Source: Congeria kusceri
Lineage: Eukaryota > Mollusca > Bivalvia > Myida > Dreissenidae
Assembly: GCA_027627225.1 (NCBI GenBank)
Contig: CM051029.1
Coordinates: forward strand, 27,614,548 to 27,678,547
Length of the DNA stretch: 64,000 nt
Reading direction: 5' to 3'
Shown: one piece after another, positions 47,069 through 58,700 of the stretch
How the letters are laid out: every line of letters starts with the position of its first letter
How positions within the stretch are numbered: position 1 is the first letter of the stretch
Position numbers and translations under genes: made by a program
The notes under the pieces: model-generated
The model's database searches: none
What the model was told of the DNA's origin: nothing
What the model saw: only the letters and a program-made list of their open reading frames with translations

Positions 47069-47665
47069 ACCGGGAACAGCTAACTCAGTTGGTAGAGAGC
47101 TGGACTGTCACTTGGGGTGTTCGCGAGTTTGAGCTCCAGCCCGGCCACATAACTTCAATTAACTTGTGTGTGATTGGTCATAAAATAATTTATACGGCCA
47201 TTCTCTCCCTACTTCTGATTCAAGTATGGCAGTAGGTACTGGCATTAAAGTATGTATACTTGGTACTAGTAATGCTCCTATCAATGTTTTCCCCCAAAGG
47301 GGGAGGGGCGGGCATATAGGGGACTTTACACTGAAAGCGATTCCCAACAGGCGGGAATTTGACAATCCGAATGATTTCGGGTCCCGGGGTAATAGACTTT
47401 GGTCGGATTTTAGATCCTGGTAATACAGGCCGCCGGGCCATTTGATAGACATATAGCATCTCCCACTGAGGAAATAAATAAAATTGGTCCAATTTCCCTG
47501 GGTCAGCCCGCCGCCCCCCCCCCCCCTCCCCGAGGGAAAATATTGATAGGTGCATAAACAGCTTAGATTGGCTAAGCTTGCCCAGGAAAAGTGAGTAGGT
47601 TTGTATGACTGAAATACTGTTGAATACGGCGAAAAATCCCCAAAGCAACAAACAAACTAACATCA
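47069..47665 (+). mobile_element. tRNA-derived SINE interrupted by a foldback element
   Basis: Same SINE family as 38894-39210, plus orientation: CAGCTAACTCAGTTGGTAGA (A box), GTTCGCGAGTTTGAGCTCC (B box), then CCCGGCCACATAACTT. The body resumes after the insertion at CAGCTTAGATTGGCTAAGCT. Confidence 0.85.
47273..47545. mobile_element. Foldback element inserted in the SINE
   Basis: Termini TGCTCCTATCAATGTTTTCC and (reverse complement of the right end) TGCACCTATCAATATTTTCC, flanked by TAA on both sides. Length about 270 bp with an internal poly-C run; TIR and TSD suggest a PIF/Harbinger-type MITE. Confidence 0.8.
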
Positions 47666-48044
47666 AAGTCTGTAATTGTAGTAGATCTGGCTGCAGTATA
47701 TACAGGATGAGTCCTGCAGTTCCAAATAATAGACCTGTGTCCTACTACTACCATCATAAGGAATATATGGAGCTTAATTATCTTGACGTAATCAATAACA
47801 CAACAAGAAAAAATGTCTATGTATTGTATTTTAATCGTAAGCAATAAATATAAAGCATTTGAAAATACCATCCACATCACACATTTAAACAAAATTACAT
47901 AACATATTCAATTATACTGAAAAGAGTATCACAAAAATAAATTAGTAATGCTCAAAGCATGGACATCTTTTAATTAGTATATTCATGTATAGAACTAGTA
48001 CTTAGTCACACGTTCACAAGATTTAGTACATTTCAGTCAAAACC

Positions 48045-48674
48045 AAGCAGGTTCATCACCAGCTATTGAGTTAGGCTGATACCCCAGCCATTTCCAGTGT
48101 ACCCAATTTGAACAGCAACTTGGACAGTCACAGTTAATGCTGGTTCCCATGTCACAATGAACAATTTTTATCATATATATAGCTACTTCCCGCGGTGGTT
48201 TGTCACACAAATCAGAAAGCGGTCAAGGTTCATCATAAACCCGGCAGACTGAGTCGAAGAAGAACATTATTAATGTCATCAACAGGTGGCTTTTCCACTG
48301 TCTGCGGGTTCCGGAATGTTTCACCCCAATGGATAATTTGCCCGAGGATGTTTCGACTTAGAACTGTGTATGCGCACAGATGTGTGATTACTAAATACTT
48401 ATGACAATCCTTCAACAACCATCTGTTAGGATATCAACAATTCATTCACATTATTAATTTACTATATTCACTTCGTCTTGAATTTGGACAATAATATTAC
48501 TTAACTTGAACACACATTACATAATACATATATTTTTTAATAAATGTAACTATAGTAGTGGTGCTGCGTGTCACAATATGCTACTTTAAGAAGAAATACT
48601 ACAATCCGGTGAATAATCCCCTGGAAAATCATCTCTCAGGGTGAGACGTCCCAGATTCTGTTCGTGATAGTTAC
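48045..48674 (-). pseudogene. Possible minus-strand coding remnants, unrecognised
   Basis: Three stretches read like protein on the minus strand: 48674-48586 (acceptor TTGTTTCAG, then NYHEQNLGRLTLRDDFPGDY and a stop), 48418-48236 (IIHWGETFRNPQTVEKPPVD inside an open frame), and ~48165-48040 (CDMGTSINCDCPSCCSNWVH, Cys/Trp-rich, then a stop). I do not recognise a family and cannot join them; they may be parts of one dead gene or transposon. Confidence 0.22.
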
Positions 48675-49340
48675 CTGAAACAAATTAAGTTCAATTAATA
48701 TATTATTATTAGTTTACCGTACTGAACTATAAATACACAATAATATTATGTGTAAACATACTGAACAGGCTACTCCATACAATTCCTATTTTATATACTT
48801 TAAAACTTCTAAATATTGCCTACTGTAGCATACTTTTCCATTGACAAACACTGATCACACATTTAAGAACTTTTGCGCATAAACATAACGTGCATGAAAA
48901 TAAATATACTGGCGTTCTCTTTCTTATTTCATAACCTATTTGAAAGAAAGGTATTAAATCAAATGTAAAAATAAGATCTGTTGCCTTAGTTTTACGATCT
49001 TTAATTCCCATACCCCATCCACGTGTGGAATGTTAAATTTTCACCTGTTTATAACATAACACAGTGCATATAAAGCATAAATATGTATAAAAGCCGACAT
49101 ACATATATTTCTCCACAACAAGTAATAGTTTTCTTTTCCAGTCATATACTTAAATGAGCAAAATTGCTCTTATCAACAACGATTATCAGTACATGCAGAA
49201 GTAACCTAATCAGTAGTACGGGTTACTACCCCCCCCCCGCCCCCCCCTGACTAACCCCCCTGACCTCAATCTCCTACGCTGCGTGATCTCCCCTTATTGG
49301 AATGTCGAAAAGGTCAATGTTCTGATGACATGATCACGTA
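48675..49340. other. Intergenic, nothing recognised
   Basis: AT-rich apart from a C-rich tract at 49230-49262. Confidence 0.4.
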
Positions 49341-49402
49341 TATATAAGACAGCGATGGAAATTACGTTTAATAGTAATAAGACCAAACAGAAAACGTGAA
49401 AG
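49341..49402 (+). promoter_or_regulatory. Possible TATA box and 5'UTR exon for the P450
   Basis: TATATAAG at 49341-49348 follows CACGTA; about 55 bp later AACGTGAAAG is followed by GTAGGT, a good donor at 49403. An acceptor lies just before the P450 start codon at ~52512. This makes a plausible TATA promoter plus non-coding first exon 3.1 kb upstream; there is no direct evidence linking the two. Confidence 0.3.
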
Positions 49403-49935
49403 GTAGGTTGCTTTATAACTTATTTCAGTTGTTGTGCCTTAGATTTGTATATTTAAGAAATTAAGTAAAGCGTCATACCTATTACTTGGATAGCTGGCAA
49501 AATACTGAGAGAAGTTACTGATATTGATATGAACGTGTTTTTTTAATTATTTTTAACAAGTAGTCTGAGAAGCCATAAGTTAAAGCTTGAAAAACCCAGA
49601 GCCAAAAAATCAATTCGACTGAATTCCTTTCGAGTAATAAATGCCTGGAAATTGTGAATGCCAAAATGTGGAAATTTTCAACAGCAAACTAGATAAACAC
49701 TGGAGAGACAAACGCTATGAAAAAATGTCAAGTATCTATTTAGTTGTGTCATTAGAAAATTACTAACTAATATCAGACCGGACCGGCAAACAGAGTAAAA
49801 GAAGAAGACGGGGGGGAATATAAGCCATAAAGGGCTTAGTGAAATCCCCAAACTACAACAGGTACATCAGGTACATTGACAGTGAATGATCACAGATACA
49901 TGTAACTACGAAAGCCGGGTAGGACTTCATTATTC

Positions 49936-50200
49936 TCATTTCATAATTATGAATTGTGAACTGTGAAGTACAAAAATTAATTTATTCACAGTTCATACTT
50001 CACAATTTTCAAAAGATATGTGCATTTTTGTACTTCACAGTTCACACTTCACAATTTTAAAGAAATTCGTGAATTCGTGTTCAATGCGCGAATAAATGAA
50101 TTTTGTTACTTCATAGTTCACATTTCCCGATTTTAAAAAAATCGTGAATTCATGAAGTGTGAAGAAATCAATTTTTTTACTTCACAGTTCATAATTCTAA
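49936..50200. repeat. Cluster of TTCACAGTTCA-type palindromic repeats
   Basis: Alternating GAACTGTGAAGTACAAAAAT and TTTTTGTACTTCACAGTTCA in both orientations, about five arms; can fold on itself. Confidence 0.75.
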
Positions 50201-50523
50201 ATTAGGAAATATTTAACAAGGAAGTTACCACCGGTCTGTCGTAACAATGATTACTTACTGTTCATACTCATATACACTGCAAAAAAGGATGATAGTGTTT
50301 ATGCTCATGGGAACATAAACCGCTGTTGAAGACTTTTGAGTCAATGACAGAAAACGAAAATAAGTTCTTTATCGATCTTTTGATTAATAGTGAATCTTTA
50401 CAAAAGAAGTAATGTAGTGTTAAATGTATAATAACTGTAACGACTAGAAAATGTTCATCGTTTCCGTAGCACATTGTTTTGTAGATTTGCGTGCACGATT
50501 AAAGAAGTTCGCATCAATTTCGT

Positions 50524-51460
50524 CCATTTTTTTTTCCAACGACAGATTTTCTTAAAAATTTGCACAAACATGTGTCGATGTATCCTAAAACTGAATTAGT
50601 TTTAAAAAATATGGGTCACCGGCCTTGTTCCGGAAATATTGGGGTTTAAATACGCTACCTGACGAAGCCCTTTTTCAGTTGTGTGAGTAGCAATTTTCAG
50701 TTATATAAAGCGTTCATTTTCAAACAAGGACGGAGATTTTTAAACGCATCTTTGTTTTAATCTTTCGTTTGGCAATATTCAAGTGCAGTTTAATGATAAA
50801 ACGCCCTTTATCTATAGTTACCATTTGAAAATGACTTTTAATGGACACTTAATGAGGTTAATTATGCATTGAATATGCCTTGGAAAACATGAATTAATAA
50901 TCAAATATTCGAATATCTTATGTTCCAAACGTCAAGTTTTGTTAAAAAATTCGATATACATGTGTCATTGTATACTGAAACTAAAACATTGTTAAAAAAT
51001 AGGGATCATCGGCAATTGTCCGGAAATATGAGGTTTTGAATACGGTACCTGTCGAAGCAATTTTTTCAGTTTGGATTTTGTTATCAATGTTTTAAGTATA
51101 TGTAGGAGAGCTTTTTTGCAAACAAGGTTATGGTTCTTTCAACTGTTATGTTTTCACGTGTCTTATTTGGCAATATACAAGTGCATTTTGATAATAAAAA
51201 ACGATTTACTTATATTTACTGTAAAAATAATGAATTTGGCTGGACATTTAAGTAGGTCAAATGAGTATTAATATTACCCTTTGAAACGTCATTTATTATG
51301 CATCAATATATTTTGTTCCAAACGACAGATTTTCTTAAATTTTCGCACATACATGCACCGATGTATACTTACATCAAAACATTAATACAAAGAATGGGTA
51401 ACCGAATTTGTTTGGGAACTATTGGACTTTAAATAGGGTACCTGTGTAGCCTTTTTCGTG
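50524..51460. repeat. Three degenerate ~390-bp tandem units
   Basis: Each unit starts near TTCCAA(A)CGACAGATTTTCTT (about 50535, 50925, 51317), continues ACATGTGTCGATGTATAC, then GGGTCACCGG..TTGTCCGGAAATAT and TACGGTACCTGTCGAAGC. No coding frame is shared. Confidence 0.75.
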
Positions 51461-52200
51461 TTTCGTGTTTACGTAAACAACGTATCAATTGCCAAAATAG
51501 AATGAAGATATTTAATTGATCTTTCGTTTTAACTAATTTGTTTGGCAATACATTGTATACGTGTGGTTTTGATAATTTTAATGCTTTATGAACTTTTAAC
51601 CATTGACTGGAACTTAATGACTTACACAGATATATATTTATTGATTGAAATTAGTATATTGTAACCAAAAAACAATAACAAAATAATGAAGCAAAAGGAG
51701 AAATTAACCCAGTTATTTTATTTTTGTTGCGAACGTCTTTAAATCAGTTTTGTTCCGGTTTATCTTTGTAAATTTCGACGAAGTGCATTCAGCCATGCTT
51801 CACAATCCATACTTCTAAAGCAAGAATATAGGGGCCGCTTCCGCCCCCTCTAAACCTGCTTATGGACTGTGTACACAATATAAACAAACGTTAAAAGTTT
51901 TGTTTAATTACTTTTGTTTATATTTTGACCAACTTCACAGAGATATCCCCTGTTACACGAAATGCCAATGCAACGAGGACTGCAAAGACTTAGACATTTT
52001 GTACACGAGTATTACCAATTGTTTTACTGTATCTAAGTTATATGTTTCGTATATATAGATGTGTCATACATGCTCAATTTTAATAGCTTAAACTATATTT
52101 TAATATTATTTTATTATTTATTATTTAAGAAATAATTTTCAACTTAGAGGTTTTTATCGAATAATCAACAATAATTTGGAGTTCTGGTGCGTATGAATTA
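51461..52200. other. Intergenic, nothing recognised
   Basis: AT-rich; no exon or repeat seen. A 5'UTR intron of the P450 would span it. Confidence 0.4.
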
Positions 52201-52204
52201 CCGC

Positions 52205-52420
52205 AGTCGTTGTTTATTAACCGACAAACAACGATAATGCGAACAATATTTCGATTCTAACATGACCTGACAACATTTTCTGCAATTACATTTGCGAACT
52301 ATATTTTACAGTTTCGGTACTATTTTTTCGGGCTGTTTATTGGTAGTTAAACAACCGTGAATTTTGTTCTTTGTCTATAGAAAGATCTGCGCGTGTCATG
52401 TCAGAATGCGTATTTGAACA
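52205..52420 (-). repeat. Dispersed repeat, copy 2 (inverted relative to copy 1)
   Basis: Reverse complement shares TAATTGCAGAAAATGTTGTC, AGGTCATGTTAGAATCG, TATCGTTGTTTGTC and (on the plus strand) TTCTTTGTCTATAGAAAG with 29585-29800. Confidence 0.6.
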
Positions 52421-52559
52421 TGATTTTTAAGGGTAATGTATCTTTAAATGTCAAGGGTTTTGGTTTGTACCATTAGTTTCTAAACAAGATTTTTTTTCTG
52501 CTTTAATTTCAGTTGACTCGATACATACACGAAGTAAGTGTTACTCAAGATTGTACACT

Positions 52560-52716
52560 ATGATTGAAATGCTTGAGTTCACACCGGGGTCAGCACTGGC
52601 TACGGTGTTGGTTGCCATGGTGACGGGGTTGCTAGGCTACTGGCTGATCAATCGGATAAAGTACAACTATCCGCCGACCCCCGGGATTGCCATTCCGTTA
52701 ATCGGACATTTCTACA
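52560..52716 (+). CDS. P450 exon 1, membrane anchor
   Basis: ATG at 52560; donor GTAAGT at 52717, leaving phase 1. An acceptor (TAATTTCAG) just upstream at ~52512 suggests a preceding 5'UTR exon. Encodes an ER anchor (ALATVLVAMVTGLLGYWLI) then the Pro-rich hinge and IPLIGHFY. Confidence 0.88.
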
Positions 52717-55700
52717 GTAAGTGTTAAATAACATTTCATCTGTAACTGTAAAGGTAATAATTATCCGTCTGTGGTGTTAAGTTTAAATGTATTTATTTAG
52801 ACGAAAAAGCATCGTACATGTATAACGTGTCATTATGTTCAACACACAGTTCGAATAGGATAGGTGTAGAGTTTTTGTTAAACATGATGGAGAGGAGAGA
52901 ATGGGGAGCGGAGAAATATTGGTGGTGTCATTGGAGGCAAATAATGACGTTCAAGGGCCAACGGTCGAAAAAAAGGATGGAGGATGGACTTGGTAGAAGG
53001 GAAAGGAAGAGGGCCAAGGGGAGCAGGGAAGGAGGGAGGGTGAGGGTGAGTACGGAAAGGGCCAGGGGAGGCGGTGAGGGCAATGGGGGAGGGATATGGC
53101 CAGGGAAAATAGGAAAAGGTGGAGGTGGAGAGCAAGGGGAGGGATGAGGTGAGAGAGCCAGAAGGAAGAGGGGGAGGGTCAGGACAAGATGGGGAGGGGT
53201 ATTTAAGTGATTACCCTTCTTTTTCATTTCATAGCCAGCAATTAAAATTGTTTTATTTATATGACGTTTAATATATTACATGGATATTGTTTGACAGACA
53301 GACGCACATTAATCACAGAAAGGTTACCTATTAACCTAAAAATATTCGGATACGCATTGTTTACTATAATAATTAAAATTGCATGCATATTTATATATAC
53401 TTTTCGTATATGTCAAGAGATCAGCGTGAGTGAACTCCATAGACAGTGCCTGGACTGGTCCAAAACGTACGGACCAGTGATCACATTGCATATGGGTACG
53501 TACAGGTTGACCACATTGCATATGGGTACGTACAGGTTGATCACATTGCATATGGGTACGTACAGGTTGATCACATTGCATATTGGTACGTACAGGTTGA
53601 TCACATTGCATATGGGTACGTACAGGCTGATCACATTGTATATGGGTACGTACAGGGTGATCACATTGCATATGGGTACGTACAGGCTGATCACATTGCA
53701 TATGGGTTACGTACAGGTTGATCACGTTGCATATGGGTACGTACAGGTTGATCACATTGCATATGGGCTACTTACAGGTTGATCACATTGCATATGGGTA
53801 CGTACAGGTTGATTACATTGCATATGGGTACTTACAGGTTGATCACAATGTATATGGGTACGTACAGGTTGATCACATTGCATATGGGTAGGTAAAGGTT
53901 GATTATATTGCATATGGGTACGTACAGATTTATCACATTGCATATGGGTACGTACAGGTTGATCACATAGCATATGGGTAAGTACAGGTTGATCACATTG
54001 CACATGGGTACTTACATGTTGATCACATTACATACGGGTACGTACAGGTTTGCAAAAATGTATTTTTGGGGTCGTGAACGCTTATGAGGACGTGTACATA
54101 TTAATACGTGAAGGTTTTGCATGACTTTTACCTGCGTACGTACAGGGTTGCACGAAGGTTACGTAAGTGTTCTAAAAGGGACTTGTTCACATATTTATCA
54201 TTGTTTTAAGTATGCCATAAAATGTCTTAACTTGACATATTTAAGCATCGGAACTAAAGAGCTCAAGTATAGTAACAAGAAAAGGAATAACAAAAAAGAA
54301 AATAAAGTAACAAGAAAAGGAATAACAAAAAAGAAAAGAAAATCCTCCGAATCAAAAGGCTATCGCTTAACCAGTCGGCCATTCCGAATTCTATATTTCA
54401 CACTGCATTTGTTACTTTATATACGCGATTTACGTGTTGTCAACAATTTTAACGAAAACAACAGAAAACAGTTCAAATTATAACATTGTTTAGCGTTACA
54501 AACGCTTTGTAATTTATCAATTTCAACTGATGATTACTCATAACGAAACGGGATTTACAGTATATTTATATGTCCGTAGTGTTATTTCGCTCCTTTGTAT
54601 ACACTGTTATTTTATTTTGGGAATTTGTGACAAAACTTTGGAAAATTGTCTATTTGTCAATCTGTGAATAGGTCCCTTTAAAGGATTCCCCGAGATGTAC
54701 ATATGGGTACATACATTGTCTTAGAGTTACAATTACTGACGTTTATTAATGTTTTTCGATACTGCGATACACAATATAAGCACAGGCAATGTTTTGAAAC
54801 CTATATGAACTTTTCCACCTAATTTAAGTACAGCAACAATTTTGGTAGGGAGAGGTCTTTAATAACAACCAACTTTCAGCCCAATCCTATGTTTATTTTG
54901 TTATTATATGTTATGTGATTATGTCTAAATAAATATGTTTAAACCAACGGACCGATCCGGGCTTTGCCACGAATAGTTTAAACTCCTCCCATACTATTGT
55001 TAAACGATTAATTTTCATTCATCGAAAATCGCAAACATTACCACGTGCTCTTTGAAATTTCACAAACAAATTCCACGTGCTCTCTGGTATGACATAGTTT
55101 AAGCGCTAAACACGTGATATCCGAAGGCGATGATTGAATAATATTGCAGATTAATTTGAATATGATTGACATTTGTGGAAGCGTCTATTTAGGTAGGGCT
55201 TTTCCTAAAGCAGGGGAAATATGCTCGTCTGAATGTGCCATTTACACTTGCCATTGAAGGTCCGATGAAAATCGTATTCGTGAACAAGATTGACGAAGCC
55301 CTCGAGGTCCTCGTGAAGAAGCCAACGGACTTCGCCAACCGTATGATATCTCCATCTGGTGAGTATAATTATAATGGTTATACTTCCGGTTAGTATAAAT
55401 TTTGTAAAAATCCAGGTTGGTATATAGTAGTTGTACTTTATAGTGTTATAATTATGGTAGTTCTTCTTAAGGTTCTTATGTATTTATTAGATCTCCGTTT
55501 GTTTATATAGCAGTTATAATTATTGTGATATAAATGGTATATTTCCTGTTGGTATATGTTTTTATGCCCCTAGCATCTTGCTGCAGGAGGCATATAGTGA
55601 TCGTCCTGTCCATCTGTCCTTCCTTCCGTCCTTCCGTCAGTGACAAGGTTAAGTAGATTTTACCGTTTCGTCTAGCACCAACACCGCTTACTACAACACT

Positions 55701-58700
55701 TTGATACACAATTGTTGCTTATGACCATTCCTAACCACCCATATCAACCAACCTTACTTTGACTTTGACCTTGACCTAATTTGGACTTATAATAATTCAA
55801 AAGTGCCATTTCTTGGTTTATTAGATTTTACCGTTTCGTCTAGCACCAACACCGCTTACTACAACACTTGGATATTTACACAGTTTTTACTTATGACCGT
55901 TCCCAATCCACCTATATCACCAAACCTCACTTTGACCTTGACCTAATTTGGCTACCCAGCACCAACCGGGGGCATGTGTGTTTTATCAAACACAGAATCT
56001 TGTTTTGTGGGTATTCTTTTAGTTGGTATGTTCTTGTAGTTATTCTTCTGGTTGATATATGCATTTAGTGTTATACTTTTCTGTTGTTATATACATGTAG
56101 TTGCAAACGATCCTTTTTGTATGTATTTAATAAAATACCATGTACTATAATTTGTTTCAAGGTAACGTTTTGACACAAGGTGGAAAGGACATTGCGTTCA
56201 GTAACTACACACCAACTTGGAAATTGCACAGGAAAATGTCGTCGAAGGCTTTAAGGTTTTTTCCTTGTGTATTTATATGCGGGTTCGTATCGTATTAATG
56301 TTACGGCTGTGCTCGGCATACGTTCGCGTGCATCTGATTGTCTTGTTATTGTGGATATTGCACTGTCTTTATATGTCATGAAGTTGACGCTGATAACGTC
56401 TGTGTTTATTACAATAGTCACTTATTAGTTGTTTTCCTCATATTTGTTATTTGCTAAACCTATAATGCAACCATTGAAGAATGTTCCGTTAAATGTAAGG
56501 GTCAGGACCTGGCACCTAATTACATCTAAAATCTGGTAAATACATGTAAAACGTTGACAAAATTACAGAAGTGTTGGGTTTGTTACAAACAATCACGTCC
56601 CTGGTGTCGCAGGTTCGATCCGTGTCAAGTGGTAATATCCAGTGGTAGCAGGTTCGATCCGTGGTCAAGTGGTAACACCCAGGGTAGCAGGTTCGAGCCC
56701 CTGTTATACAATAACCTAGTAGCTCGTCGTTCGCACGAGACGTTACAACGTGCTGCAGTGTACTATGTGTTTCATCCCGGCCACAAAATGACACAGAGTC
56801 GCCACCGGAACGGGGCCTTCTTCTGTAGCTCATATTATCTCTCGTAACTAGTTAATTTTCCAGCGTTTGGGTGGTTGTGGGTGGGGGTTATGGCTAAACA
56901 ATTGATGCAGGTACCCTACTTTGAGGCCGTCTGCGGTACATTATTTCATAAATAGTAACCGAGCCAACATCATGGTTGCGGTGGAGGTGGGTGGGGTCAT
57001 GGCATAACGGGAGACACTAACTCTCACACGCCATTTACGCTTTTTTTGACAGACAGTTGATGCAGGGACCCGCCCTGGAGCACCGCATTCACGTTGCCAT
57101 GGATACCGTGTTCCTAGAGCTGGACAAGGTGCTGGGGAAGCCGTTCGAACCCGCCGAGTACATTAACTTCACGGTTGGCAACATACTGATGGGGTTGTGC
57201 TTCGGTAGCAAGTTAGTACCTCATCTCTTATTAATTTGTCTGATTCGTCCCTTATTTATTTATCTGCTTCTTCTTTTCATTGTTCGTCTGAGTCGTGTCT
57301 CTATCGTTCGCCCGTTCTGTCCCTCGTTCTGTTTCTTCTCTCTTCTGGTCGTCTGCTTCGCCCATCAGTTGTTCATCTGCCTCTTCTGTCTGTTGTGCGA
57401 CTGCTTGTTTTCCGCTATTGTTTGTCTGCTTCTTCTGTCTGTTGTTCGTCTGCTTCGTCCCTCAGATGTTCGTCTGCTTCGTCCCTCATATGTTTGTCTG
57501 CTATGTCCCTCAGATGTGTGTTCTGTTCATCTTTCTGTTGTTCGTTCTCTTCGTCATTCCATTGTTTGTCTGCTTCGTCTCACCACTGTTCGGCTTGCTC
57601 CCTCCGTTGTTCGTCTGCTTAATCTCTCCTTTGTTTTAAGTTGTTTTTCTGCTTCGTCATTTTAGTGGTCCTCTGCTTATTCTCTCTATTGTATGCTTTA
57701 TTTATGTGTGTGTCCCTCAATTAATGCTATGTCTCTGCCTGCAGTTGTTCGTCTGATTTCATTCTCTAACTGATCGTCATAGTCGTCTGCTACAGGTACG
57801 AATTCGAAGACAAAGAACTCGCCTACCTTCTGAAATCCGAGGACGAACTATTTTCGCTAGTGAGCAATATTCCAGAAGACATTTTTCCGCCATTGCAGTA
57901 TGTGCACAAGTCGAGCTCATTCAAATTTATGGAGGATTTTACTGAGATATTCATAGCATTCTTTACGAAACGATTCAGCGCCGAAATGGTCACATATAAA
58001 CCTGGTATGTATTTTGGACAATGTTTAAGTAAAATTGTATACAAGAAATAAACTTTTAACGGTCACAATTGCATTTTGTATTCTCCCGTCATGTTGGACA
58101 TTTGCTATGTTTATTATCATGCGCACATAAAGAAGTTCAAACAATTTGTTGAACATACGTATTTCTTAAATGGTCCAGGTGTACTGCGCCACCTTGCGGA
58201 CCACTTGATTCTCGCCCGCAAAGAGGCAGAGAAGGAGGAGGAACCGGAAGTGCTGGCGTCTCTCACCGAGACCCACATCATACAGACGATTGTAAACGTT
58301 TTTTTCGGTAATCATGAAAAAATATACTAAAAGTTTATTGTGTACAGATATGATATATGTGATCGATTTCGTCGAGAACCTTTGACGTATGTAGACCTAC
58401 ACACTCTGTAGTTAAATTAATGATATAATGTGTAGAACAATCAAATGAATGCACCCGTATAGGGATCAAATTCCCATTGTAGAGCGGAAACAGAGTCCAT
58501 TGCACCACTTTGCCCTTTTTTGTGGGGGATTTTCTGTTTCGTGTACATAGTCTTCTCTTTACGGTATATTTAATTGCTAATTAGGTAAACCACTCGTCGA
58601 TGCATTATTTTGGCTTTAGTCAAATGAAATTTTTTCGGGTAAGTTCTAATAATCGTAGGGACAATTTTGACAATATTCAGTTTACCCCTTATATTTACAG

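Noticed and set aside
52818..53227. Gly/Arg-rich and Pro-rich frames in P450 intron 1
   Set aside because: Low-complexity GGGA tract gives open frames on both strands; no splice sites join it to the P450.
53336..54003. Minus-strand frames with THMQCDQPVR repeats
   Set aside because: Antisense of the P450 exon 2 minisatellite; no gene features.
56605..56700. tRNA-like B boxes (GGTTCGATCC)
   Set aside because: Three copies in a short tandem repeat with no A box or acceptor stem; not a tRNA gene.
57057..57665. 202-codon frame continuing exon 5 of the P450
   Set aside because: After the donor at 57212 it is translated pyrimidine minisatellite; the exon 6 join restores a canonical P450 sequence.
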